From positions 124,001 through 188,000 of the forward strand of contig NZ_JACHIG010000010.1 in assembly GCF_014203095.1 (NCBI RefSeq): DNA of 64,000 bases, given 5' to 3'. This DNA comes from Prosthecobacter vanneervenii (GTDB taxonomy: Bacteria > Verrucomicrobiota > Verrucomicrobiia > Verrucomicrobiales > Verrucomicrobiaceae). The notes below the pieces were generated by a model. The model saw nothing but the letters and a program-made list of their open reading frames with translations. It did no database searches and had not been told where the DNA came from. The position numbers and the translations under genes are program-made. Positions 27,620-37,355 of the stretch are shown here, one piece after another; within the stretch, counting starts at the first letter, position 1, and every line of letters begins with the position of its first letter.

Positions 27620-30600
27620 ATGAATCCGACCCCGTCTTTGTGCGAAACCCAGCGTCTGGATGTCCTGCGCGCCTATGACATTCTCGACACTGGGGCGGAA
27701 GAGATGTTTGACGAGCTGACCAAGCTGGCGGCGGAGATCTGCGCAGTGCCGATCTCCCTGGTCTCCCTCGTCGATGAGAACCGACAGTGGTTTAAATCCA
27801 AGGTGGGCGTGGAGGTGAGCGAGACCCCGCGAAGCTGGGCCTTCTGCGCCTATGCGCTGGAAGGCACCGAGATGCTGGTGGTGCCGGATGCTTTGCAGGA
27901 CGCGCGCTTTGCGCAGAACCCGCTGGTGACGGGGGAGCCGCACATCCGCTTTTATGCCGGCACACCTCTGCGGACCCCGGAGGGTGCCGTGCTGGGCACT
28001 CTGTGTGTGATCGACCGCGTGCCGCGTGAGCTGACCACGGAACAGCAGGCGGCGCTGGCTGTGCTGGGACGGCAGGTGATGCGGCTGATGCTGATGCGGC
28101 ATTCGGTGATGGAGCTGCAGCACCTCCGTGAGGAGGAGGAACACATCAGGCTGGAGCGCGAACTGACGCTGGCGGCACTGCGCAAAAGTGAAGAGGAGCA
28201 GCGCAGGCTGGCGCAGCGCCTGGAGGCCGCGCAGGAGGCTGGCGGCATCGGCAGCTGGGTGGTGGACCTGCGCACCTTTCAGGCAGAATGGTCTGAGCAG
28301 ACGCATTACGTCTTTGGCACTGACCCGCAGACCACACCGGAGTGCTACGCGTCGTTTGAAGAGCGAGTGCACCCGGAGGATGTGGAGGTGGTGAACGAGA
28401 TCTTCCGGCAGTCCATCGAAGAGTGCCTGCCACGTGTTTACATCCACCGGATGGTGATGCGGGACGGACGGGTGAGGCACATCGAGCAGCGCTGGCAGGC
28501 CATGCGGGACGGGAACGGGGAGCCCTACCAGGCCATCGGCACCAGCCAGGATGTGACAGAGCGCATCCTGGCGGAGCACCGCCTTCAGCGGCTGAACCGC
28601 CTCTATGCGATCTCCAGCGGCATCAATGCGGCCATCGTGCGCATGACAAATACCCAGCAGCTCTACGAGGAGGCCTGCCGCATCGCGGTGGAGGAGGGCG
28701 GACTGCTCATGGCCTGCGTAGGCGTGGCAGATGTGGCCAGTCAGCGGCTGGTGCCCGTGGCCAGTCACGGCTGCGAAGATGGCTACCTGGAAAATGCCAA
28801 TGTCTCGCTGGAAGAAGTGCCTCGCGGGCTGGGCCCCTCCGGCCGTGCCTACCGGGAGAATGAAGCCGTGTTTTGTCAGGACATCGCCACAGACCCGATG
28901 ATGGAGCCATGGCGGCAGGCGGCACTGGAGCGCGGCTACCACGCCTGCGCGTGCTTCCCGCTGCGGGTGGAGGGGCGGCCCATCGGCATCTTTGCCGTCT
29001 ATGGGGATGCTTCTCATTACTTCTCCACAGATGAGTGCCAGTTTCTCAATGCCATCGCCGAAAACCTTTCTTATGCCGTGGAGTCCCGGCAGCGGGAGCA
29101 GCAGCGGAGACAGGCGGAGCAGGCGCTGAAGGCAAGCGAAGAGCGCTTCAGCAGCTTCATGGCCCACAGCCCCGTGGCGGGGTGGATCGTGGATGAGGAG
29201 TGCCGCTATCATTACGTGAGCCCCGGCTACTACCGTGTCTTTGACACGCTGGGAAGAAATGACCTGACCGGCCTGACCGCGCTGGAGGTCTTTGGCCCCG
29301 AACTGACGGAAGCCTACCAGAGCCGAAACCGCCAGGTGCTGGAGGAGCAGCGCGCCATCACCCGTGTGATGCCAGGCAGGCGTGTGGACGGCACCCAGGG
29401 GGAGTTTCACGTGGTGTGCTTTCCCATCCTGACACCCGGGCAGGCACCCATGATCGGCGGACTGGCGATGGATGTGACGGAGCAACGACGCGCAGAGCAG
29501 ACACTGCGCGACAGCGAGGCGAGCTTCCGCAGCTACTTTGAGCTCAGCCTGCATGGCATCGCAGTGACGACACCCGAGAAGGGCTGGGTGCAGGTGAATG
29601 ACCGGCTGTGCTCCATTCTAGGCTATGAGCGCGAGGAGCTCATGAAACTGAGCTGGCCGGAGCTGACGCACCCCGAAGACCTGCCGGCTGACCAGCACCA
29701 GTTTGAGCAGCTGCTGGCAGGCACCATCCAGAGCTATGAGATGGAGAAGCGCTTCATCCGCAAAGACGGCCGCGTGGTCTGGGCGAGCATCGGCGTGGGC
29801 TGCGTACGGAATGCGGACGGCAGCATCGCCCACATCATCGGCGTGGTGCTGGACATTGATGAACGCAAGCATGCCGAGCAGATCCTGCGGGAGCAGGCCA
29901 CGCTGCTGGACAGCGCGCAGGACGCCATCATGGTGCGCGACTTGCAGGACCGCATCCTCTACTGGAACAAAAGCTGCGAGCGCCTCTACGGCTGGACCGC
30001 TTCCGAGGCCATGGGGCGCGCCGCAGAAGAACTGCTCTACCGCGATGCGACGGAATTTCATGTGGCCTGGGAGCAGAGCATGACCAAGGGCGAGTGGGTG
30101 GGCGAGCTGCAGCAGTGGACCAAAGACGGCAGGCCGCTGACGATCCAGGGGCGCTGGACGCTGATCCGCCAAGAAAACGGCCGCCCCAAATCCCTGCTGT
30201 GCATCAATACAGACATCACCGGCCGCAGGCAGCTGGAGCAGCAGTTTTTACGCGCGCAGCGCATGGAGAGCATCGGCACGCTCGCGGGCGGGATAGCCCA
30301 TGACCTGAACAACGTGCTGGCGCCGATCATGATGTCCATCGACGTGCTGAGGCTGCGGGAGACCAATCCTCAGCGCCTGGAGATGCTGGAAACCATCGAA
30401 GGCAGTGCGCGGCGTGGTGCGGACATGGTGCAGCAGGTGCTTTCCTTTGCACGCGGCGTGGTGGGCCAGAACCTGGAGGTGCACCTCGGGCACCTGATTG
30501 ATGAAATCATCAAGATCGTCAATGAGACCTTCATGCAGCACATCCATGCGCAGCAGGACGTGGCGGCGGATCTCTGGATGGTGAAGGGAGACCCCACTCA

Positions 30601-31375
30601 GCTGCACCAGGTGCTGCTGAATCTCTGCGTGAATGCACGCGATGCCATGCGCGCTGGCGGCACCATAACCATCAGCGCCAAAAACGTGATGCTCGACGAG
30701 CAGTACACGAGCATGAACATCGAGGCCACCACCGGCCCGCACGTGCAGGTGACGGTGGCAGACACCGGCACCGGCATGCCGCCAGAGGTGGTGGAGCGCA
30801 TCTTTGAGCCCTTTTTCACCACCAAGGAGGTGGGGAAGGGGACCGGCCTCGGCCTCTCCACCACGCTCTCCATCATCAAACACCACGGCGGCTTCATCCG
30901 GGTGCAGAGCGAGCCGGGGCGGGGCACCAATTTCAGCCTCTATCTGCCCGCGCAGACCTCCACAGCCGCCGGCACGGACTCCCCCGGCCCGAGCATGCTG
31001 CCGCAAGGCAACGGCGAGCTCGTGCTCGTGGTGGATGACGAGGAGGCCGTGCGGGAGATCACACGGCACACGCTGGAAACCTTTGGCTACCAGGTCGTGG
31101 TAGCCAATCATGGTGTCGATGCCATCGCGCTTTACAGCAGCCAGAAGGAGCAGGTGGCCGCTATTTTGATGGACCTCATGATGCCCGTGATGGACGGCCC
31201 CACCGCCATCCAGGTGCTCCGGCACATGAGCCCGGGGCTGCCCATCATCGCCGCCAGCGGCATCAGCACCGAGCACCACGTGGCCCGCGCCAGCAGCGCC
31301 GGAGCCACCCGCTTCCTGCCCAAGCCCTACACTGCCGAGACACTGCTCAACGCGCTGAAAGGGGCGCTGAACTGA
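27620..31375 (+). CDS. hybrid sensor histidine kinase with GAF and PAS sensors and receiver domain
   Basis: The domain order over 1,251 residues is GAF (about 20-155), coiled coil (155-200), PAS (200-310), GAF (325-480), three PAS domains (500-620, 625-745, 755-875), HisKA (885-950), HATPase (995-1110) and receiver (1135-1250). The phosphorylated histidine is H894 in GIAHDLNN, and the receiver aspartate is D1185 in LMDLMMPVMDG. The ATP lid reads GKGTGLGLS. No transmembrane segment is present, so it should sense intracellular signals, possibly redox, light or small ligands. No response regulator or phosphotransfer protein is encoded next to it, so its output is unknown. Confidence 0.94.
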   Translation: MNPTPSLCETQRLDVLRAYDILDTGAEEMFDELTKLAAEICAVPISLVSLVDENRQWFKSKVGVEVSETPRSWAFCAYALEGTEMLVVPDALQDARFAQNPLVTGEPHIRFYAGTPLRTPEGAVLGTLCVIDRVPRELTTEQQAALAVLGRQVMRLMLMRHSVMELQHLREEEEHIRLERELTLAALRKSEEEQRRLAQRLEAAQEAGGIGSWVVDLRTFQAEWSEQTHYVFGTDPQTTPECYASFEERVHPEDVEVVNEIFRQSIEECLPRVYIHRMVMRDGRVRHIEQRWQAMRDGNGEPYQAIGTSQDVTERILAEHRLQRLNRLYAISSGINAAIVRMTNTQQLYEEACRIAVEEGGLLMACVGVADVASQRLVPVASHGCEDGYLENANVSLEEVPRGLGPSGRAYRENEAVFCQDIATDPMMEPWRQAALERGYHACACFPLRVEGRPIGIFAVYGDASHYFSTDECQFLNAIAENLSYAVESRQREQQRRQAEQALKASEERFSSFMAHSPVAGWIVDEECRYHYVSPGYYRVFDTLGRNDLTGLTALEVFGPELTEAYQSRNRQVLEEQRAITRVMPGRRVDGTQGEFHVVCFPILTPGQAPMIGGLAMDVTEQRRAEQTLRDSEASFRSYFELSLHGIAVTTPEKGWVQVNDRLCSILGYEREELMKLSWPELTHPEDLPADQHQFEQLLAGTIQSYEMEKRFIRKDGRVVWASIGVGCVRNADGSIAHIIGVVLDIDERKHAEQILREQATLLDSAQDAIMVRDLQDRILYWNKSCERLYGWTASEAMGRAAEELLYRDATEFHVAWEQSMTKGEWVGELQQWTKDGRPLTIQGRWTLIRQENGRPKSLLCINTDITGRRQLEQQFLRAQRMESIGTLAGGIAHDLNNVLAPIMMSIDVLRLRETNPQRLEMLETIEGSARRGADMVQQVLSFARGVVGQNLEVHLGHLIDEIIKIVNETFMQHIHAQQDVAADLWMVKGDPTQLHQVLLNLCVNARDAMRAGGTITISAKNVMLDEQYTSMNIEATTGPHVQVTVADTGTGMPPEVVERIFEPFFTTKEVGKGTGLGLSTTLSIIKHHGGFIRVQSEPGRGTNFSLYLPAQTSTAAGTDSPGPSMLPQGNGELVLVVDDEEAVREITRHTLETFGYQVVVANHGVDAIALYSSQKEQVAAILMDLMMPVMDGPTAIQVLRHMSPGLPIIAASGISTEHHVARASSAGATRFLPKPYTAETLLNALKGALN

Positions 31376-31500
31376 CGCCCGCCCCCTCAGCCCTCCGTCC
31401 CAGCTCCGCTTTTTTGGGAGGGGCTTTGCACGATCAAGCCCTGCGTCTAGAACACCTTTCTTCATACCATAAGCCAGTAGTTTCTACCATGCCTGCCAGC

Positions 31501-31544
31501 GGAGAAACTTCCGCAAATTCCCCAAATTCCTCGGGGGGGTATGC
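31501..31544 (+). repeat. 44-bp inverted repeat, left arm
   Basis: This arm is identical to the reverse complement of 32169-32212 over all 44 bases, including a run of seven G. The sequence starts GGAGAAACTTCCGCAAATTC and ends GGTATGC. Similarity fades just inside the arm. The pair brackets 624 bases without a gene. It is a possible non-autonomous mobile element or dispersed repeat. Confidence 0.85.
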
Positions 31545-32168
31545 GCAGAAAGAGGGCGCAAGCTCTCCCATCACGCGGACGCGAACTAGACGTACTAAAT
31601 GCCAGGCATTATTTTAGCAGTTCAGCATAGATGATTGAATTCCAATGTTTAATATAAGGTAACTGACCTGTTGCCTCAAAAGTTTTGACACCCAGTAGAG
31701 AAAGCCTTGGGCTTACGGCGACGGCGGACTGAGGACAAAGCCGCCTTACCTGTATTGGGACTGCGTGCGCCCTGCGCCGATTTGGAGTGCGGTCGCGGAG
31801 GGAGGAACGACCGCAGCTACCGCTTTCGCAGGCAGGAAGATATTGAGCAGGCCATGTAGCAAACGAGCACAGGACCACCCAGGGCAAGGTCAGCTCCTGT
31901 GTTTACAGCCGGCAGGAAACGTTCGAAAGCGGTAGCCGCGATGCTGTCTTCCGCCCAAGCATCTGCGCGCCCCCACTCCCAATGACCTGCTTTCCTGCGT
32001 ATTCGCAGAGGGACTTCACGCACCCGCCGGAATCCGACCACGACAGCTGTCGCCACATTCATCCTGCGACCATGCCTGCAAGCCTGTACTTCACCTCCTG
32101 GCTTACCCCTTGGAGGACGAGTCGATCCAGGGCGAACACTCAGGCCCTCCGGCGAGGCTGTCCTGCGT

Positions 32169-32212
32169 GCATACCCCCCCGAGGAATTTGGGGAATTTGC
32201 GGAAGTTTCTCC
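32169..32212 (-). repeat. 44-bp inverted repeat, right arm
   Basis: This is the reverse complement of the left arm at 31501-31544, with no mismatch. No target-site duplication is apparent outside the arms (the flanking bases differ), so recent transposition is not demonstrated. Confidence 0.85.
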
Positions 32213-32365
32213 TGGGAGTACCGGGCTGTGACACGCCCCCCTTTGCATCTGGCCAGTGGCTCCATGCCATGCCATCACAGATCATGCTATTAAATGACAT
32301 GATCTAATAGGCTTTGCAGTTAGGCTTTGGATACCTCGGGGCAGGGGAGCGGCTGTGTGGTCGCG

Positions 32366-32839
32366 TTATTCGCCAGCGTTCGTCTGACGCTGCCAGCAGG
32401 TGACAACAGCCTCCTGAGTTCCGGTCCCGATCACGGCTTGGTTGTCAAAGCCCGGCAACTGCTGCAGGCGGGCCAGGAGCTCAGCTCCTCCGCTAGCTCC
32501 CCACGGAATGCAGCAGCCGCTGGTTCCGGAGCCGATGAGCAGCCAGAAGCAATCCGGCAGCAGGGGACCATCGCTCGTCGTATGAATCACGACCCGCTCC
32601 AGCTCATCCCAGCGGACTGTTTCGATGCCGCCATCGGGCCGCTGGCAGGAAACCTCCGACTCGCTGAGGCGGACGACGAACTGACTCTCCGGCATGAGCC
32701 GGGCCTGAGGTGCGTCCACAGACCGGGCCAGGGCACGCGCCACTGCACGATCTGCCAGCCACGAACCAAGCGCTCTCATGCCGAAATATAGCATGAGACA
32801 GAGCAGCGCAGCCAGTGCCAGGCAGGCAAGGGAGGTCAT
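32366..32839 (-). CDS. hypothetical protein with one N-terminal membrane helix
   Basis: The 157-residue product starts at MTSLACLAL; a TTG 33 bases upstream is also possible. A hydrophobic helix (about 2-22) leads to a basic stretch and then a soluble domain with WDELERVVIHTTSDGP, CFWLLIG and LLARLQQLPGFDN. The pattern recalls small PH-like hypothetical proteins that often occur as scattered single genes near immunity-type genes; this recollection is not proof. It is divergent from the next gene. Confidence 0.6.
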   Translation of the reverse strand: MTSLACLALAALLCLMLYFGMRALGSWLADRAVARALARSVDAPQARLMPESQFVVRLSESEVSCQRPDGGIETVRWDELERVVIHTTSDGPLLPDCFWLLIGSGTSGCCIPWGASGGAELLARLQQLPGFDNQAVIGTGTQEAVVTCWQRQTNAGE

Positions 32840-32971
32840 GGTGCAAGCTGCTGCAATGGAGCCGGAAATCAATCTTCGCTCTGCACCTCGGAATGCTGAA
32901 ACAAGGATTGTCTTTCGTCTTCCGTTTCAACGTTCCAAAATAGGTTCCCTGCCGCGAAACGTAGCTAGCCA

Positions 32972-33397
32972 ATGAAATCTCCAAGCCCTGCTCTCAAATA
33001 CCAGATTTTCGCCAATCCCACGACGAGCGAGACTGGGCTGCAAAGCGCATCACTCAATGTGATGACCGAACACTATGGGCTGGTCATTTTGCTGACAGCC
33101 AACGAAGTGGATCAGCTACAGCAGAATGATCCTGGCAATTGGGACGACCGGCAGTCTCTGCGGCTTGGACATTGCGATGAGAGCAAGGTTTTTTGGAGCG
33201 CTGAGGACGAGGTTTTATCGATCCTCATCGGCCATGACGATGAATCGTGGTTCGCGTCTTTTGTTCTGCCATTCAACCTCCTTGCCGAGATACGGCGAGA
33301 GTTGAAAGGTCTGTCTCCATGGCTAGCGGGGCGGAGTCTGCCGAAGGGCTATATAGGACACGTACCCGAAGACTACGCGGGCTTAACGGAAGACTGA
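32972..33397 (+). CDS. hypothetical protein, orphan immunity-like
   Basis: This 141-residue soluble acidic protein has no signal or membrane segment. The composition is visibly less GC-rich than the surrounding genes. No family is recognised; short acidic single-domain proteins of this kind are typical of immunity genes to polymorphic toxins, but no toxin is present. It lies between a small membrane-protein gene and mnmG, next to the inverted-repeat segment, so it may be acquired. Confidence 0.55.
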   Translation: MKSPSPALKYQIFANPTTSETGLQSASLNVMTEHYGLVILLTANEVDQLQQNDPGNWDDRQSLRLGHCDESKVFWSAEDEVLSILIGHDDESWFASFVLPFNLLAEIRRELKGLSPWLAGRSLPKGYIGHVPEDYAGLTED

Positions 33398-33477
33398 ACA
33401 AGATGGACACCCGTTGACCAAGGCTAACCGGGCAATTCCAACAAGGGAGTGAGCAGGAGTCTGACGAGAAGGAAGAG

Positions 33478-35415
33478 CTATGCTTCCGCACCCTCAGGTT
33501 CCTTGCTCCCGCGCTTCAGCATCACCGCCAGCAGGGCAATATCGGCGGGGTTCACGCCTTGGGCGCGGGCGGCTTGGCCGAGGGTGGCGGGGCGGAGGGC
33601 GGTGAGGCGGTGTTTGGCTTCGGTCTTGAGGCCGGGGATGGCATGGTAATCGAAGTCGGCGGGGATCATCTTTTCCTCCATGCGGGAGGTCTTGGCCACC
33701 ATGTCCTCCTGGCGGGTGATGTAGCCGGCGTATTTGACGTCGTTTTCCACCAGGCTCCAGACCTCGGGCGTGAACTTGGAATACATCTCGGCGGGGAGCT
33801 GGGCGGGGGTGCTTTCGGGGCGGCGCAGCCATTTTTCCAAGGTCACATCGCCCATACGAGCCTCCTGCAGAAGAGTGCGGGCGGCGGCGATGGCGGCGAT
33901 TTTTTCCTCCGTGTGGCGGATGCGGAAGGGGGAGACGAGCCCGGCCTGCGCGGCCAGCGGGGTGAGGCGGAGGTCGCAGTTGTCCTGGCGGAGGAGCAGG
34001 CGGTACTCGGCGCGGGAGGTGAAGAGGCGGTAGGGCTCGGTGGTGCCCTTGGTGACGAGGTCGTCGATCATCACGGCCAGGTAGGCCTGGCTGCGCTGGA
34101 GCAGGAAAGGGGGGCGGCCCTGGGCCTTGAGGGCGGCATTCGCCCCCGCGATAAGGCCCTGTCCGGCGGCCTCTTCGTAGCCGGAGGTGCCATTGATCTG
34201 CCCGGCGAAGTAGAGGCCGGAGACGCGTTTGGTCTCCAAGGTGGGATGAAGCTGGGTCGGGGGGCAGTAGTCGTACTCCACCGCGTAGCCAGGGCGGATG
34301 ATCTCGGCCTTTTCCAGTCCCGGGATGGAACGGATGAAGTCATACTGCACCTCGAAGGGCAGGGAGGTGGAGACGCCGTTCACGTAGAATTCGCGGGTAT
34401 GACGGCCCTCGGGTTCGAGGAAAATCTGGTGCCGTTCCTTCTCCGCAAAGCGCACCACCTTGTCCTCCACAGAGGGGCAGTAGCGAGGTCCCACCCCCTC
34501 GATCTTGCCGGAATACATGGCCGACTTGTGGATGTTGGCCCGGATAATGTCGTGAGTTTGGGGGGTGGTGTAGGTGATCCAGCAGGGAATTTGTTCCACG
34601 TGGAACGTTACAGGCCCCCAGGAGTTGAGGGTAAACTGGCTGGGGCCGGTGCCAGGAAGGGGGGTAGCACCCTCGGTTTGGGCCTCCGGTTCGTCCTCAG
34701 GGAGGGTGCCAGAGAGGTAGCTGAAGCGCGGAGCAGGCTCGTCTCCGGGCTGTAGCTCGCACTTGGAGAAGTCGATGCTGCGGCTGTTCAGGCGGCAGGG
34801 GGTGCCGGTTTTGAAGCGTTGGACGTCAAAACCGAGGGCGCGCAGGCTGTCAGAGAGGGTCGAAATACTGTCCCCCATGCGCCCGCCAGCCTGATTCTGC
34901 TGCCCCACATGGAGCAGTCCACGCATGAAAGTGCCGGAGGAAATGACCACCGCCTTGGCCCGATAGACCATCCCAAGGCTGGTGCGCACGCCGACAACGG
35001 CATCGTTTTCCACCAAGATCTCGGCGGCATTGCCCTGATGCATGTCCAGATTGGGCTGGTTTTCGAGCAGCCACTTCATGCGAAATTGGTAGGCCTTCTT
35101 GTCGCACTGGGCACGGGGAGCCTGCACGCTGGGCCCCTTGCGGGCATTCAGCATGCGGAACTGGATGCCCGTGGCGTCGGTATTCCTACCCATGACTCCG
35201 CCGAGGGCGTCGATCTCCCGCACCACATGCCCTTTGGCCAGACCACCGATAGCGGGGTTGCAGGACATCTGGGAGATGGTGTCGAGGTTCTGGGTGAGGA
35301 TGGCCGTCTGGCAGCCCAGCCTCGCGGCAGCCATCGCCGCCTCCACACCGGCATGGCCGGCTCCGCAGACAATGACGTCATAGTGTTTGGGGAAGGTGAA
35401 GAGGCTGGAAGACAT
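33478..35415 (-). CDS. mnmG: tRNA uridine-5-carboxymethylaminomethyl modification enzyme MnmG (GidA)
   Basis: The 645-residue FAD enzyme starts at MSSSLFTFP; the open frame 16 codons further up covers a parS-like site. The FAD motif [12 protein letters not shown], the signature [32 protein letters not shown] and the late signature [17 protein letters not shown] are all present. With MnmE it modifies wobble uridine 34 of several tRNAs. Residues around 250-285 form a longer insertion than usual, and this contains the second parS-like site. mnmG often lies near the replication origin, but no parA, parB, mnmE or rsmG is seen here. Confidence 0.96.
   Translation of the reverse strand: MSSSLFTFPKHYDVIVCGAGHAGVEAAMAAARLGCQTAILTQNLDTISQMSCNPAIGGLAKGHVVREIDALGGVMGRNTDATGIQFRMLNARKGPSVQAPRAQCDKKAYQFRMKWLLENQPNLDMHQGNAAEILVENDAVVGVRTSLGMVYRAKAVVISSGTFMRGLLHVGQQNQAGGRMGDSISTLSDSLRALGFDVQRFKTGTPCRLNSRSIDFSKCELQPGDEPAPRFSYLSGTLPEDEPEAQTEGATPLPGTGPSQFTLNSWGPVTFHVEQIPCWITYTTPQTHDIIRANIHKSAMYSGKIEGVGPRYCPSVEDKVVRFAEKERHQIFLEPEGRHTREFYVNGVSTSLPFEVQYDFIRSIPGLEKAEIIRPGYAVEYDYCPPTQLHPTLETKRVSGLYFAGQINGTSGYEEAAGQGLIAGANAALKAQGRPPFLLQRSQAYLAVMIDDLVTKGTTEPYRLFTSRAEYRLLLRQDNCDLRLTPLAAQAGLVSPFRIRHTEEKIAAIAAARTLLQEARMGDVTLEKWLRRPESTPAQLPAEMYSKFTPEVWSLVENDVKYAGYITRQEDMVAKTSRMEEKMIPADFDYHAIPGLKTEAKHRLTALRPATLGQAARAQGVNPADIALLAVMLKRGSKEPEGAEA
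34592..34607. promoter_or_regulatory. parS-like site within mnmG
   Basis: TGTTCCACGTGGAACG contains the perfect 14-base palindrome GTTCCACGTGGAAC and differs from a symmetric parS by the last base. ParB-family proteins bind such sites (TGTTTCACGTGAAACA type) to segregate chromosomes. Sites inside or beside gidA/mnmG are known in other bacteria. Confidence 0.6.
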
Positions 35416-35446
35416 GGGGGTGAGAGGGTAGCACAGGCCGCTAAAA

Positions 35447-35462
35447 TGTTCCATGTGGAACA
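35447..35462. promoter_or_regulatory. parS-like site upstream of mnmG
   Basis: TGTTCCATGTGGAACA has perfect 7-base arms (TGTTCCA/TGGAACA) around a TG centre, 31 bases before the mnmG start codon. Together with the site at 34592, it makes a pair about 855 bases apart, which supports a true ParB-binding locus. Confidence 0.6.
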
Positions 35463-36101
35463 AATGGGAATCGCGGGTAGCGTTTCACAGGGGTGGGGAA
35501 GGGCAGAGATAAGGGGACAATCAGACAGGGAGATGGGGAGAAAAGGCGGGGTGCAGGACGCTCCGAGCATCCAGCGCGGGGTAGGGAAGGCGGGCAATAA
35601 GCCTCCGCCATGAGTGGAGTAGAGCGCGGAATGGGTTGGATGGCTGCGCAGTCCATAGCCGCAGGAGCAGCCGATTCGTCCTTGGAGTCATTCAGCGCCA
35701 CAGTCACGACAGGCTTAGGACAGTCCGCGCTACCCTTGGCGGGGTCTACCTGCGGTGAGCTTTACGAGAAGCGTAGCGCAGGGTAGGGAGGCTGGCCCTC
35801 CAGCCTCCTCCGCAGGAGCCACACATGTGCTTGAAACCCACCCGCCCTACGAGCCAGCACTCCTCCTCTTCCTCCTGCTCTTACTCCTCCTCCCTTTCCA
35901 AGAGGAAGAGGAACAAGGCAGCTGCGCCATGACATTGCAGCCTTCGGCGCGATAGACCACGGCGACCCGAGGACAAGGCGTCCTACCCACTTGCCGGGCC
36001 TACTTTGCCCACCCACACAAGGGACACCCCTTATCCCATCCCGCCGCCTAAACACCCCACTTGCTTCCGGCATGCATCCAGCTAGTATCGAACCCTATCA
36101 C
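35463..36101. other. intergenic region between mnmG and pdhA
   Basis: About 640 bases lie between the divergent genes. A pyrimidine-rich tract (35861-35898) is followed by a purine block, giving an 11-base inverted repeat TCCTCTTCCTC (35864-35874) with its complement at 35902-35912. A GAGGACAAGGCG motif near 35972 resembles one near 31732. No gene or RNA was recognised. Confidence 0.5.
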
Positions 36102-37187
36102 ATGGCCACTGCAACCGCCCCCTCAAACGCCCTGGCAAAACACGCCGCCGATCCCATCAATCAGAAGCTGACCGCCGCCGACAAGGTGGAGCTCTACCGC
36201 AAGATGGTCCGCATCCGCAAGTTCGAGCAGGTGTCCCTGCAGCACTATCAAGCCGGTCGCATGGGCGGCTTCCTCCACCTCTACATCGGCCAGGAATCCG
36301 TGGCTGTCGGCACCGTCTCCGTGATGGGCGAAAACGATCACGTCATCACCGCCTACCGCGACCATGGCCACGCGCTCGCTGTCGGCATGGGCATGAACGA
36401 GTGCATGGCCGAGCTCTTCGGCAAGGCCACCGGCTGCTCCCGCGGCAAGGGCGGTTCAATGCACTACTTCGCCCCCGACAAGAACTACTGGGGTGGTCAC
36501 GGCATCGTGGCGGGTCAGACCCCGCTGGGTCTCGGCCTCGCTTACGGCCTGAAGTATCGCGGCCTCAAAGGTGCCGCTCTTTGCTTCCTCGGCGACGGCG
36601 CCGTGAACCAGGGTGCCTTCCATGAATCCCTCAACCTCGCCGAGCTGTGGGACCTGCCGGTGATCTACGTCATCGAAAATAACGGCTACTCCATGGGCAC
36701 CAGCCAGCAGCGCTCCTCGGCCTATCAGGATTTCCTGGCCAAGCGCGCCGAAGGCTACGGCATGGCCTGGGAGCAGTTCAACGGCGAAGACGTCTATGAA
36801 GTTCGCGCCGGCGTAGGCCGCGCCATCGCCCGCGCTCACAACGAGTCCAAGCCCAGCATCCTCGAAATCGCCACCTACCGCTGGGAAGGCCACTCCGTCG
36901 CTGACGCCAACAAGTTCAAGTACCGCACCAAGGAGGAGGTGGAGAAGTTCCAGAACGACCACGACCCGATCCAGGTGTGGAAGCGCAACCTCCTTACCGA
37001 AGGTGTGGCCACCGAAGAAGAGCTGAAGAAGATCGACAAGGAAGCTCAGAAGGAAGCGGAAGACTCAGCCGAGTTCGCCAAGAGCAGCCCCTATCCCGAA
37101 CCGGAAACCATCTTCGAAGATGTGTACTGGGAAGTGGACAACAAGACCGAAGCCGGCCAGACCGGACGCCACTTCTTCAACGACTGA
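36102..37187 (+). CDS. pdhA: pyruvate dehydrogenase E1 component, alpha subunit
   Basis: The 361-residue product starts at MATATAPSN; an in-frame ATG at 36072 is possible. The thiamine pyrophosphate motif runs from GDGAVNQGAFHE to IENN. Other E1-alpha features are YRKMVRIRKFEQ, YRDHGHALA, GKGGSMH and TYRWEGHSVAD. With the beta subunit it decarboxylates pyruvate and loads acetyl onto the E2 lipoyl group. No beta subunit, E2 or E3 gene follows; the next gene is convergent and unrelated. A branched-chain or acetoin E1-alpha is less likely but not excluded. Confidence 0.88.
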   Translation: MATATAPSNALAKHAADPINQKLTAADKVELYRKMVRIRKFEQVSLQHYQAGRMGGFLHLYIGQESVAVGTVSVMGENDHVITAYRDHGHALAVGMGMNECMAELFGKATGCSRGKGGSMHYFAPDKNYWGGHGIVAGQTPLGLGLAYGLKYRGLKGAALCFLGDGAVNQGAFHESLNLAELWDLPVIYVIENNGYSMGTSQQRSSAYQDFLAKRAEGYGMAWEQFNGEDVYEVRAGVGRAIARAHNESKPSILEIATYRWEGHSVADANKFKYRTKEEVEKFQNDHDPIQVWKRNLLTEGVATEEELKKIDKEAQKEAEDSAEFAKSSPYPEPETIFEDVYWEVDNKTEAGQTGRHFFND

Positions 37188-37220
37188 TCCACAGTCCGAT
37201 TCCACCACGGAGTCTTTTCA

Positions 37221-37256
37221 AAGCCGGAGCTTGCTCAGCAAGTCTCCGGCTTTTTC
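37221..37256 (+). terminator. Rho-independent terminator of pdhA
   Basis: The outer stem (37221-37229 with 37244-37252) continues into an inner stem (37230-37235 with 37237-37242) with one bulged base. A T run follows at 37251-37255. Confidence 0.9.
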
Positions 37257-37287
37257 TTGGCAGAGACCACCTTAATCAACTCATCCA

Positions 37288-37332
37288 CAATAAAATAAAA
37301 CACCTCTGCCACCACTTCGGCAGCAGAGGTGT
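37288..37332 (-). terminator. Rho-independent terminator for the convergent gene
   Basis: A ten-base stem (37300-37309 with 37323-37332) is followed on the minus strand by a T-rich stretch (complement of 37288-37299). It lies 24 bases past the stop at 37356. Confidence 0.85.
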
Positions 37333-37355
37333 GGAAAAAGGACGTGGCAAGCTTC

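Larger units (their letters stand above)
31376..32365. other. gene-poor segment bounded by inverted repeats
   Basis: No convincing gene lies here. The segment holds a 44-base perfect inverted repeat pair (31501-31544 and 32169-32212). Nested inside is a second pair of 13 bases (GCTACCGCTTTCG 31816-31828 with its complement 31924-31936). An 8-base pair AGATCATG/CATGATCT lies at 32279-32305. A hairpin-like stretch GGCGG...CCGCC with GAGGACAA between lies near 31720-31745; a similar GAGGACAA-GGCG motif occurs near 35970. Confidence 0.6.

Noticed and set aside
27482..29554. 690-codon minus-strand frame opposite the histidine kinase
   Set aside because: The plus strand encodes clear GAF and PAS domains throughout, and the antisense product has no domain or plausible start.
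31817..32278. Minus-strand ORF of 153 codons within the inverted-repeat segment
   Set aside because: It runs through the repeat arm, has no domain or credible start context, and its composition is that of spacer DNA.
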